From positions 30,314 through 94,313 of the forward strand of contig LLCB01000235.1 of NCBI GenBank assembly GCA_001414345.1: DNA of 64,000 nt, read 5' to 3'. This stretch comes from Hymenoscyphus infarciens. Lineage: Eukaryota; Ascomycota; Leotiomycetes; Helotiales; Helotiaceae. Every line of letters begins with the position of its first letter. The stretch's first letter is position 1. Under the pieces are notes generated by a model that searched no databases, was not told where the DNA came from, and saw nothing but the letters and a program-made list of their open reading frames with translations. Below are positions 13,279 through 25,000 of the stretch, in pieces. The translations under genes were made by a program, and so were the position numbers.

Positions 13279-13399
13279 GGTTCGGTTATAGAAATGTATC
13301 TCTTAGACTTAGTTAACAAACTTACTTCCAAATACCATAGCTTGAAAGCATTTTAGGGAAGACAATACAAGCTTTAAAACCTCGATCCACAAGAACACA

Positions 13400-13822
13400 A
13401 TGAGGCCAACCTATCATTTACAAACACCGAAGGTCTACGCATGGACCAACTACGAGCAGTTCCTATTTTGCGATTTGATTTGGGAACTGGGGGTTTCTTT
13501 GCAGAAGTGGGAAGTTCCTTTTGTGTGGAGCCATCTTGATGCTTGTATGAATGAAATCATACTTGTAGGACGAAGTACTAGTCTATTCAAAGACGGCGAT
13601 TATTCCCGTACAACGGAACGTTACGTCCGTTTCGAGAGGAGTTATGATGGAACACAAATGGAAACATACGTCAAAACAAAGTGGAATGCGGATATAACAA
13701 GCTTTCAAAAGAGCTCTTATGAGTACCGAAAGAATGCGCTCTACGACATAGCGAGAATTGTACCGGAAATAGCAAATATACTACATAATTACAGAAGTCA
13801 AATCTGGGAGTTGACTCTGTAG
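13400..13822 (+). CDS. Intact 140-residue protein of unknown function in a RIP-free island
   Basis: This is the only long uninterrupted frame in the window. It starts at an ATG with A at -3 (context ACACAATGAGG) and ends at TAG 13820-13822. An in-frame TGA at 13343-13345, with no ATG after it, fixes this as the first usable start of the frame. The product keeps six Trp (15, 28, 37, 43, 95, 136) and six Gln (8, 20, 35, 86, 103, 134), the residues RIP destroys first, so it has escaped the mutation that wrecked its surroundings. It is aromatic-rich and has two Cys (24, 49). I see no N-terminal hydrophobic stretch that would act as a signal peptide, no transmembrane segment and no family motif. 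The middle (about 58-112) is polar and charged; the end (about 113-136) could be helical. No splice sites are needed. An orphan or lineage-specific gene is likely, and an exon of a larger spliced gene is possible. Function is unknown. Confidence 0.75.
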   Translation: MRPTYHLQTPKVYAWTNYEQFLFCDLIWELGVSLQKWEVPFVWSHLDACMNEIILVGRSTSLFKDGDYSRTTERYVRFERSYDGTQMETYVKTKWNADITSFQKSSYEYRKNALYDIARIVPEIANILHNYRSQIWELTL

Positions 13823-13903
13823 CAGAGTTAAGCAGATTCACAGCTAAAAAGGCAAAATATAATAGTATTACTTATATGCGGAACAGCTAGTTAGAACACG
13901 TGA

Positions 13904-13927
13904 AACACTCTCTCTAACACTCTCTCT
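13904..13927 (+). repeat. Perfect 12-bp tandem duplication in the island 3' flank
   Basis: AACACTCTCTCT occurs twice in direct succession, about 80 bp after the stop codon of the island gene. A CACGTG palindrome sits just before it at 13897-13902. The role is unknown; slippage in a CT tract is the simplest origin. Confidence 0.7.
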
Positions 13928-14292
13928 AGAATCTACAGTAGTTGTAAACACGAGTGCTGCCAACGGGATAACTCAAAAGGAACAAGATATAGAGCGGCTG
14001 CTTACACAGAGGTGTGAATAATTTAAGATATTATAGAGTGTCGTAACTCCAACGAAAGTTGAGGTGATTTTATATTATTAGTTACTCGAAGATAGTTGGT
14101 TTAAACTTCAACATAGTCTTCTTTTAAAAAGGATTAGAAGAGAAAAAATTATCTCTTAAAAGATAGTCTCTAGTTTCACTACTAGCTTTAAGATATATAA
14201 GTAATAATTAATAAAAGAGAAGAAATTATTCTTAAAGTATAATAATCTTATTAATCGTTGTTTTTCTTAGTAGAATATTATATAGATGTAAT

Positions 14293-14463
14293 TGTTAGTA
14301 TAACTTATAGTTATAAAAGCGATGTAAAAAGAGTTATATTATCGTTTATATATACCGAGTAAAGCTAGCTATAATGCTTACTTAAGTAGCTCTTAAGTAA
14401 GAAGCACGTATACCTACGTATACTAATCTAAATTGCTAATTACCTCTTAAATATATACTAATA
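14293..14463 (-). repeat. 3' LTR of copia copy 2
   Basis: On the given strand it starts TGTTAGTATAAC and ends ATATACTAATA. It is the inverse of the copy 3 LTR and carries the same U3 type, with repeated GTATACGT-like motifs. Confidence 0.9.
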
Positions 14464-14559
14464 CTAGCACTTCTTTAAAATAATAATAGTTAGTACTCTA
14501 AAAATCATTAAAATCCTATCTAATCTAACTAATCAAAGCTCTCTATCTCTATTCTTAAC

Positions 14560-17500
14560 TAATAAGAAGGCTCTATTTTAGTTCTCTATTATCTCTTATT
14601 TCGTTCTATCTACTCTATAAGGTTAATATCTAGTTTATTAGTATTAATTAACTTTTATAAGGTATTATAGTAACTCTTTTTAGTTATAGTATTTATAAGA
14701 TTACTCTTACTATTAATCTATTTAATCTTATTAATCTCTTTTAATTTATATACTTCTTATAAGTATATAATATTAATTATTAGTCGCTTTTCTTTAGTTA
14801 TACCTAATTTAGTTATATATTTATAAATAGACTTTGAATTAGTATATAGTATAAGTAGTACTTTAAATCTTAAGATACTTTTAAAAGTTAATTTTATTAA
14901 AGCTATAGTATTAAATCTAGAGCTTATTATATATAATTCTAATACTAAAACACTATAAGTAACTCTTTTATACTTAGTAGAAGACTAATATAAGATATTA
15001 GTATTATTATCTTTATCTATAAGAGTAATAATATAACTAATTTATAATAATAAGTCCTTATTATTAGTAAATAATCTATTAGTAAAAGTATATAACTTTA
15101 AAGAAGATTTATCTAATTTAATAAATTTAAGTCCTTTTAAGAGATTATTAATTTACTATTAAATTCGCTTATTAAGAAGTAAAATATTATTATCTTAAGA
15201 ATTAATAGTTTAGATAGTATATAATAAGTCGAAAGTAGCTTTAAGCTAGGATACTATAGCTAAGTATACTCTTCTAACACGTTATATAATATACTAATCT
15301 TTAGTATTTACTATATATAATATCCCTTTTATATTAGATATCTTAGATAGAGCTTTTTATACTAAATCTAAATATTTTATATAATTCTAAGTAAGAGATA
15401 TAGAGCTATTATAATACTTAGTAATTAGTCTTCTATTAAATTTAATTAGATAGTTAATAGTAAGCTTCTCTCTCTTCTTAAATATAAACCTAGCTTTGTT
15501 AATAGTAAGCTTCTCTTTATTAGTAAAAGTATTATTAGTAAGTATAAGAGTATTATTAGTTTAAAGGCCTACTATACTAAAAGAAGTATCTAACTTTACT
15601 TACTTGTTATATTAGTATAACTTAGTATATAAAAGATAGGAGTTGAATATTAACTATTCTATTATAAGTCTTAGAATATAGTATTTATAGTATATTATAA
15701 ACTAATAATTACTAGCTTCTAGAATACTATATAATAACCTAATTACTTTAAAGAATATATCTTCTTATTAAAAATAATCTTTAAAAAAGTATATAAAGAA
15801 TTTCTAATTTAAGTTAGTTAAAGATTATATATATACTTATATAATATCTTAAATAAATACTTATAAACCTAGAAGTATTATAATAAGTATAAGGATTATT
15901 CTCTAGCTTACTCTCTAAATTATAGGCGCTTAAGTAAGTACTAGTAACTTTCTAGTATTATTATATACTTAGATTACTAATCTTAACTTTATAAAAGTAA
16001 ATACTATACTCTTAAATTTAATATTATTTATAAAGTATAATTTAAATATTCTAGTATTAAGAGGTAACTCTTTCTAGGTAATAATCTTAAAAACATCTTA
16101 ATTAGTTAATTTATTAATCTTCTTTTATTATAATTTAATATATACTATACTATTATTAACTATAAATACTTTAATATTATAAAGTTTACTTAAATTAGTA
16201 AAATATATTCTAATATCTTTAAGAGTAATATAGTTAAAATCGTCTATAAAAGTATCTAACTATTAGAATAATACTTTAAAAGACCTATTTAAAAGCTTTA
16301 AATACTTTTAAAGCTATCTACGTCTACGCTTTTAGAGAGGTTCTAGTATAGTTTCTAGAATATTAGTATTTTAGTAGATTTATAACTATTAAAGTTAATA
16401 TTAGAGAGAAGGTAAATATTATTTAATATCTTATTTATCTTATTATTTAAAAGTTCTTCCTTTTTTATAGAGTTATAGTATCGTTTTAGATAGTGCTATA
16501 CTAAAAACTTCCTTAGTTACTAGTACTATTCTAGAAGTTTTAGAAGTTTTAATAAAGTATAGCTTTATAACTATAGATTAAAACTTCATAGAGCTACTTA
16601 GTAGTACTATAATATAGTCCTTATTCTTAATTTCTTAAAAGATAAAAGGTCTTATCTAAGACTTTATATACTCTTTTTATACTAAAACGTCTAAAGTTAA
16701 GAGTAAGTCCTTAACTTAGTTAATTAGTCTATTTTATATATTAAAAGCTTTTTTAACTTAATAAGATATAATCTACTTTTATATCTCTTAAGTAGCCTTT
16801 TTATAGGTCTTAAATCTTATAGAAATTAGTTATAAAGGTATGTCGGTTATAGTTATTTAAATATATACCTTATATATAAATAAAGTAGAGACTAGTCTAT
16901 TTAGGCCTACTATATTATTAATTACTTTAAAAGCTATTTAAAGTATTAAACTTTATAAGAGATATAGCTCTTATTTATATATAATATTATATACTTATTA
17001 AATTAGTCTATAATAACGTTCTACTATACTAATTAAATTATATATCTTAACTAGTATAGTTTTTACTATAGTATCTATTCTAGTAATAGAGTATATAAAG
17101 TCTTTCTAATAAAGTTTATTCTAGTATCTATAATAATATAATTAAAGAGTCTAAGATATATATTAATCTAATATCTTTAGAAAACCTCTTATATAGTTAT
17201 TACTTTTATATCTAGTAAAAAGTTACTTACTTAATATCTCATTACTTTATTTATATAGTATAAGACTATCTACTTATTAAAGAAGAAAGTATTAATTAAA
17301 ATACTATAATTAAATTTAAAGTTATTATAAAAAGTAAACTTAAATTAACTAAGCGAACTTTTATACTTTTAATAGTATTTATAAAATTTAATAAGATATT
17401 AAAAGATACCTTAGTTAATATAATACCTAGCTCTTTCTAGTATATATTATAATCTTAGTACTAATAGATAGCTAAATTACTTATAAAGTTGTTAAATATT

Positions 17501-20050
17501 AATATCTATAAGAAAGGTTAAGTACTTCTATATAAAGTTATATATAGCTTTATTCTAGAATAGAAAAGGATATCTAAATCGTTATATAATAGAGAACCTC
17601 TTAACTTTTATCTCTTTCTTATTCTTTTAAATAAGTATATTTTAAAGATTATTTAAAGTAATATTTAAGTTATTTATATTATTAATATAAAAGATAAAAG
17701 AGATATTAAATTATACTATATAGAATTTAGCTTTTCTAATTAATATATTAATTATTATTAATCTTAAAGATAAAGTATATCTCTTACTAAACTAGATATT
17801 AAATTAACTCTTTATACCTTTGTTAATTAAGATGCTTTTAATAAGTCTAATATATATAAGATATTAGTTATATCCTATACTTAACTTTTAAGCTACTCTA
17901 GTATTAATTATTATACTAAAAAGGTTCTCTTTTATATATCTTTTAGCTATTATTATAAACACTTCTTCTATAAATTTATATATAATATTAAAAGTATTAT
18001 TTAAGTTATTTAGGTTTTATAAGATATATCTATTAATAATATGTTTTTATACTAAACTTATTAAATTTATAATAAGTTATTTAGTATTTAAATTATTAAT
18101 AAATCTTATAAAAGTAATATTATAATAGATAACTTTATTATCTAAGCTAGTATCTAATAAGTAACTATCTTCTTTTAATAGAGTAATAGCTTAAAGTATT
18201 ATTAATATCTCCTCCTTCTAAGTACTCTAAGTATATACTATATTTATATTATATACCTTTCTAATATATCTATCTTACTTCTTTTTAAAGTATCTAGAAT
18301 TATTATTAGTCTATTTAGTAAAGTAATAGTCCTACTCTTCTTAACTATAATTCTAAGATAAATAGTCATCTTTTCTATATATATAATATATCTTCTTCTT
18401 CTTATATTAATCTATACTACTAAGTTTATTTATACTACTATATTATCTACTCTTATAGAAGTGCCTTTTAGTTATTATAGTTTCGTTTATAACTATCTCT
18501 AAGTAAACTTTTATATAGGATTAGATTAAACTTTATAAGAGAGTAATAGTATTAGAAATTAAAGAATCTTAAGATAAGGTTAATATTATAATAGTATAAT
18601 CTAAGACTCTTTTATATATTAAAATTAGCTTATTTAAAAATTAACTATTAATATAAAAGTCTATAGAGAGGGAAAATCTTAGTAAATTAAGTCTTAATAA
18701 TATATCTTTAAAAGACTTTAATATTAATACTTTAAATACTTATATTATCTCTTATAAAGCGATATTATTCTACTTAGATAATTAACCTCTTTTATAAAGT
18801 TTATCTTTAAAGTATTATTATATAGATATAGATAAAACTTTAAAAGATTAATTATTATTTTTATTAAAAAGTATAGTATAAAAGTAATTTAAAGCGTTAC
18901 CTTTTAATATAGTAGAGAAGGTAAAAGAGTAAATTACTAGTAATACTCTACTTCTCTTATATATATCTTTAAATATTATAACTTTAATTATAAAGTTATC
19001 TTCTTTTCTATTATACTTTTAATTATTCTTATATACTTTTATAAAAGTACCTAGTATATAAGAGTAGTCTTAACCCTTTTAAGAATTTTGTAAAGTTAAC
19101 TCTAGTTTAAAATATATTATATTTATTTATACTAGTAGTCTCTTACTAGGATTATCCTATTATTAATTATATTCTAGATACTTAGAGATATCGTTAAAAT
19201 CGTTACTACTAGTATCTTTACTAAATTAATAAGATATAAAGAAGAAGGTCTAGTTATCTTTTAGTAGACTTAAATATTAGATTAGAGGTTATACTAGATC
19301 GCTTAGGTCTTTCCTTTTAGTTAGTAGAATTAATATTATTAAAGGTGTTAGTTATTATATTAGTTATTATTATTATTATTATATAGTAGATACTTATAAA
19401 GCTTCGTCTCTAGCCTTTATTTTAGATTAGGTGTTTTAAGTAATATTTTTAGCAAAAGGTTATTATTATTAAGGTTATTATTACTATAGCTTTTATTATC
19501 TTTTAATATATTCTACTATATATTTATAATAGGATCTAAAGACTTTACTACTAGCTTCTTCTAATACTATAGCTTTTAATTCTTTATTAAACTACTTAGT
19601 TTAGTTAACCTTAGTAATAGTATTATATAGTACTTAAGATATAAGTATTTTATATCTATCTATCTTAACCTATATACCTCTTCTATAAAGTATCTATTAT
19701 AACTTAGTATTTATAGATTAGTAGATCTTAGCGAATTTATCTTAAGCCTATTCTTTAAAGTCTACTTAAAATTTATTCTAAAAAAGAAGGTCTTCGTTCT
19801 CTCTTTTAGTATACTCTTCTTCTTATTTAGTAGGAAAAATCGTCTCTTCTATTTATATTAACTTTAGCTTTAGTACTAGCTTTAAGGCCTATTTTAGTAC
19901 TAAAGTTAGTATTAAAGTTAAAGCTTTCAAAGTCGTTAGAATCGATATTAGTATATCTATTATATTATAAGTATTATTATTACTTAAATTAACTTGAATT
20001 AATATTATCAAAAGTCTGTTTATACTTTACTTAGTAGGTAAAAGAGATAT
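14560..20050 (-). pseudogene. RIPed copia gag-pol (copy 2)
   Basis: On the minus strand the gag start is near 20050 and the RNase H end near 14560. The sequence aligns with copies 1 and 3 along its length, including the full RNase H start (lost in copy 1) and the 63-bp integrase segment near 17170-17240. The stop codons are the TAA and TAG expected from CAA, CAG and TGG under RIP. Protease, integrase and RT order is as in copy 1. Confidence 0.85.
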
Positions 20051-20327
20051 TAGGTTTTAAGTGAATAGGTGTCTTAGAGAGTATAAATTATCTTAGAAGA
20101 TAATAGAAGGTTGAAGAAGTTATTAGAATAACGTTAGAAGGTTAGTATTAGTAATTAGTACTTCTTATATTAAGAAGTGTTTACTATTTGTCGAAGTTTA
20201 TAGTAGAAGGAACTACGATCTATAAAGAGAAGTCTACTAGTAATATTAAGTTTACTTTTATATAAGTATGTCTATAGTAGAAATATATAAAGTAACTAAG
20301 TATCTAATCTATACGTCTACTAATTAG

Positions 20328-20498
20328 TGTCAGTATAACTTATAGTTATAAAAGTAATATAAAAAGAGTTATATTATTGTTTATATATACTAAGTAAAGC
20401 TAGCTACGATACCTAGTTAAGTAGCTTTTAAGCGAGAAGCACGTATACTCACGTATACTAATCTAAATCGCTAATTACCTTTTAAATATATACCGATA
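20328..20498 (-). repeat. 5' LTR of copia copy 2
   Basis: On the given strand it starts TGTCAGTATAAC and ends ATATACCGATA, with the TSD GTAAT directly after. It differs from its partner mainly by C/T and G/A changes, as RIP would produce. Confidence 0.9.
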
Positions 20499-20503
20499 GT
20501 AAT

Positions 20504-22045
20504 TAATAAAAAAACAAGAAATAGTCTATATTAATTAATTAATCGCTGAGACTTTAATATAGTTTAGTTAGCTATATATTAAATTAATTCAAACAATTTT
20601 ACTCTTTTATTAGTATCTATTATATTATATAGAGATAGTTTAGTTTATATAAATAGTAATAGTTATTATTATACTTAAAAGTTAAATAGATAGTTTATTA
20701 GATTAAAGCTAGCGTACTTATATAAGAATATCGCTATATCTATTATAGCTAATTCTATTTACTATAGATAAGATTATCTTTAGATTCTAAACTATATTCT
20801 AGAGTGTTTATCGTTTATATATCTTAAAAGTAAGTAGTATAGCTAATATTATATTTATTAGTTAGTATTAAGAGTAGTTTACTAATATAGAATTGAAAAG
20901 TATTAGAAAGATATTTTTCTTTTATTATTTCTTTAATAAAAGACTTATAAGCTCTTTCTACTAAGTATATATCTTATTTTAGAATATCTTTCTTCTAATA
21001 AATTATTATTACTATTATAATACTAGTATAGAACTCTTATAAGATAATTTACGACTTTATTATAAGCTTTAGTAAAATCTCTCTAAGCGTTAATACTAAG
21101 TATTAAAACTAAATTCAATTCTTATAAAGATATAGTTTTAGTAGTAGTTGACTTAAAAGACTAATAGTAGCTAGTAAAGCTACTATGTTCTATCTTATAT
21201 ATATATATATATAGTATATATAATACTATTTTCTATTAAGATCTTATACTCTTTTAGCTTAATAAAAGAAAATAGAACTATATATATATATATATAATAT
21301 AATATAGATCTTAAAAGTCTCTATAGAAGAATAATAGCTTTTTCTAGATATTTTTTACTCGCTATTATAAGCTATTCAAGACGAAAGTAATATATATAAT
21401 AGTTTATATAATATAGAATTTATATAAAAGAATATTAGAGATAGATTTATTTATAAAAGTTTAAAACTCTTTACTAGAGAAGTAAAAGAGAGAATTTCAA
21501 CTTTTTTCTCTACTTCTATAGCTAGTATATATTACTTTATAATCTATTTTAGAGTATAGATTTAAGAACTCTATCTAGTTATAGTCTTTTATTAGAGTAT
21601 TTGAGAAAAAAGAAAGCTACTTTAGCGAATAATCTATAATTATTACTAGAAGTCTCTTTAATAAAAGTAGAATAAGAATCTATAGAAAGTGATCTTATAT
21701 ATTTTACTATTCTATTAAAGATTTTAAAAACTTGAGATAAATAGTATATTATCTTTAGTTATTCTCTAATATCTATATATAGTATATTATAAAAACCTTT
21801 TAGATATTATATATACTACTAGTATATCTAATCTACTTTTTTCATAAATTCAATAGTAATATACTAGCTATAATAGAGCTAATAACTATTATACTTAGTA
21901 TTACATTTCTTAAATATACTAGAAGTACTTACTATTTATTATAAGAACTTATATATTTATATACGAGTTATAAATAGAGTAGATACTAGTTAATATACTT
22001 ATACTCTTTTAGATAATACTTATATAAGAAGCTATTATAGAACAA
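20504..22045. other. RIP-degraded sequence between the copia elements
   Basis: Before copia copy 2 inserted, this joined the sequence to the right of the island (14120-14292). The minus strand at about 20550-20990 reads as coding sequence broken only by RIP-type stops, with no recognisable domain. Around 21187-21300 are two long AT runs beside an imperfect inverted repeat (TATTTTCTATTAAG with CTTAATAAAAGAAAATA). The 5' LTR of the next copia should lie here, but I could not identify it. Confidence 0.4.
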
Positions 22046-22049
22046 AGAT

Positions 22050-25000
22050 GAGTTAGATAAAGGATCACCTAATAATCTCTACCTTTTAAGTAAGAAGTAT
22101 AGTATTTAAAGCCTTATACTCTTCTCTATAGTTTTAGGAATTAAGTATCTACTTTAACTTTACTTTACTTATCTTATACTCTTAATATAGCTTCTATAAT
22201 CACTATAGTTATAAGCCTAGTTAGTAGATAGAATACTACTTCTACTATACTAGTTATATTAGCTTTATCTTCTTTTTATCTATTTTTATCTTTTCTTTAA
22301 GAGTACTACTTTTATAATAGTAAGCTTACTCTTAACTAAAAAGGTTCTTCTTACTAACTAAAACTTATAGTCTATATAGTATAACTACTTCTTTTATATT
22401 ACTTACTAAGAAAGAGTCTAAGAATACTTCGATCTAAATAGCTTTAATACTAAGAACGCTAATAAGCTTAAAAGACCTTATTCTATAATTAAATAAGCTA
22501 TATTTAATAAGAATATTAGACTTAAAGAAGCCTAGCTTATAGTAAATAAAGCCTAGGATATACTCTTAGTAGCTTAATATATAAGAAGAGATCTACTAGA
22601 ACTACTTCTTCTAGTAATATCTAATAATGTTAAAGAGGACTTTAAAGATAATATTAAAAGTAATATTTTTAAAATTAATAAGCTTTATACTATATAAGAT
22701 AAGATATATAAAGTTAGCTTCTAAGTAGAGAGTACTATAGATAAGTCTATACTCTTAAAAGCTTAATTCTTACTTAGGTATACTAGGAAATTCACTCTCT
22801 AGAACCTAATTTAAAAGCTTAAAAACAACTTAGTACTAATATTAGAAAGCGTAGAAGACATAGTATATATAGAATACTAGAACACGTTTACTTAAACTAA
22901 ATTAAGGTCTATAAACTCTAATCGCTAGTTCTCTAACTAGAAACGCTACTATAACTAAGCGAAAAATTTTTAACTCTTAGAGATTAAGAGTCTATTTATA
23001 ATAAAGGACTTTCTAGATATCGTTTACTAAATTACTTCTACTTAAGTAATAAGTTAAAAGATATAGTTAATTAATAATATAAAGCTTAGAAAAGGAGTTA
23101 TATTACTTAATAATCTTACTAAAATGTTTTTAGAGATTCTATATAAATATCTTATATTAAAGACTAGTAGGAAGGCTAGTAGGATATTCTCTATCTTTAA
23201 AAGTAGAAGTAATAACTTATCTAATTCTAAGAATAGAGCCTAAAACAGAGGTTCTAATAATAAGAAATGTCTATATAAGACTAGTTAAGAATACTTTTAG
23301 AAACCTATTAACTACTAAACCTTAGAATTTATACTTACTAGAAAGTATAATCCTACTCTTAATAATCCTCTAAATAATAAGAAGTTAAAAGAGATTATAT
23401 AGTATTTAAGAGCCTTATTCTAGATAGACTTTTAAAAGAAACTAATTAAAAAGTTCCTTATAATATAATCTAAGTTTAGAAAGGGATTTATAAGCTTTAC
23501 TAGTAGTACTTAAGAGTTATTAAAATACCTTATTAGAAATATAAGTATTATAATCTTATCTTTAAAGCTTCTAACTAATCTAGAAAAGATAAACTAAGCC
23601 TTAAAATAGAGAATCTATACTTTCTTAGCTAAATATACTAGATACTCTCTTATAGATTTAACACTCTTTAATAATTATAAAGTAGTCTATCTTATTAATA
23701 GTAAGAATATACTTATCTTAGAAACCTTTAAATACTCTAATAATATAGTAGAATTAAGAATAACTAATATTCTAATTAGTAGAATAGGAATAAGAGTTAT
23801 AAAGAACGTTCTTAGAAGTAAGAGAGGAAGTAACTCTATAGATCTAATACTTATTAATATTACTATTATTAAAAGCTTTTATTCTAATATTATCTTAGAA
23901 GTATATATTAGAGAATCTAGAGTATAGTATAATAGATATAACTATTTACTATACTTTAGACTTATAGAGAATAGTATAGTTATTAAATCTTTAATTTATA
24001 TAATAAACTTAGTCTTATTTAAATATAATCTTATTAATAACTATACTAAGCTCTAAAACCCTTAAGCTATATTTACTTTAATATACTTAATACTTTCTAA
24101 AAAGATTAATAAACACTTTTATAAGAAGATAAGAGACTATACTAGACTAAGAAGCGATTTAGTAGAAATATAGTATAGAAGATTAAGACATTTAGAATAA
24201 GAAGCTCTTAAAGCTTTAGTCTAGTTAGTAAGAAACGTAAAAATTATAAGTATTAAATAAGTAAAATGCTTATACTATATTATTACTTATACTTAAAACG
24301 TTATTTTAAGATATATCTCTAAGAATAGGAGTATATAACTATTCTAATAGTACTTATAGAATCTATTTAACTTCTTAACTAGATATAATAGAGCTAAATA
24401 GCTCCTTTTAATAAAAGAGGAGTATAGTAGAAAGCTTTTTAGATTTATAATAATAAATAAAAGGAGAGAAATAGTGTTTAAAAAGCTTAAGAACTTTAAA
24501 AGATATATTAGATAGTAATATAGTCTTTTAATTTATAAGCTTAAATAAAATAATAATAAATTAGTAATCTTAAAATATAGAGTATTAGAATATACTTTAT
24601 AAGCTATAGAAATTAGAATAGATCTAGAGCTTATACTAACTTATACTTATAAGCTAAACAAAGAAGTAGAAAGAGTAGAATAAGAAGTAATTATATATTT
24701 AATTAAAATATTATTTATTACTAACTTACTATAATACCTCTAAACTAAGTTAACTATAGCTATAATCTAGCTCTATAATATAAGTCTTAACTAAAAAAAT
24801 AAGTTTAAGATACTAATTAAAGTACTCTTATTATAGTTTAATAATTATTTCTACTAGTATAATCTAAAGTTTAAGAACTTAATAATAAAAGACCTTAGAC
24901 TAGATTAGAATAGAATCTATATTTATAAATCTAGAGCTTATCTACTAAAAAAGGAGAGAGAATAAGAAGTTAAGAAAAGAGCTTTTAAAGTTAATCCTAG

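Larger units (their letters stand above)
13237..13356 (+). other. Short upstream reading frame (39 codons) before the island gene
   Basis: ATG at 13237 opens 39 codons ending at TAG 13354-13356, in a different frame from the 140-codon gene. It overlaps the CCAAT and TATA elements, so it probably starts upstream of the transcript. A second in-frame ATG at 13294 lies just downstream of the TATA and could act as a uORF if transcription starts early. I see no convincing donor and acceptor pair joining it to the main frame. Confidence 0.2.
13010..14120. other. Non-RIPed island within the AT-rich block
   Basis: CpA and TpG are common here (for example AGCCAATCACAG, CAGATTCACAGC, ACACAGAGGTGTGAA) but nearly absent for kilobases on either side. 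The edges are gradual: 13010-13130 and 14020-14120 mix ordinary sequence with TpA-rich sequence. Inside are the 140-codon gene and its flanks. This suggests single-copy host DNA spared by RIP but surrounded by RIPed repeats. Confidence 0.8.
14293..20498 (-). mobile_element. Ty1/copia retrotransposon relic, copy 2 (TSD GTAAT)
   Basis: The element is complete and on the minus strand: LTRs at 14293-14463 and 20328-20498 (171 bp each), flanked by GTAAT at 14288-14292 and 20499-20503. It retains the RNase H and integrase segments missing from copy 1. It lies about 170 bp beyond the right edge of the RIP-free island. All frames are broken by RIP. Confidence 0.93.

Noticed and set aside
13237..13356. 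39-codon frame as a first exon of the island gene
   Set aside because: Different frame, no consensus donor and acceptor, and it overlaps the CCAAT and TATA elements.
21187..21300. Two long AT runs with GTTCTAT and ATAGAAC, looking like a hairpin or transposon end
   Set aside because: The AT runs lie on the same side of each heptamer rather than mirrored, and no second copy or TSD exists.
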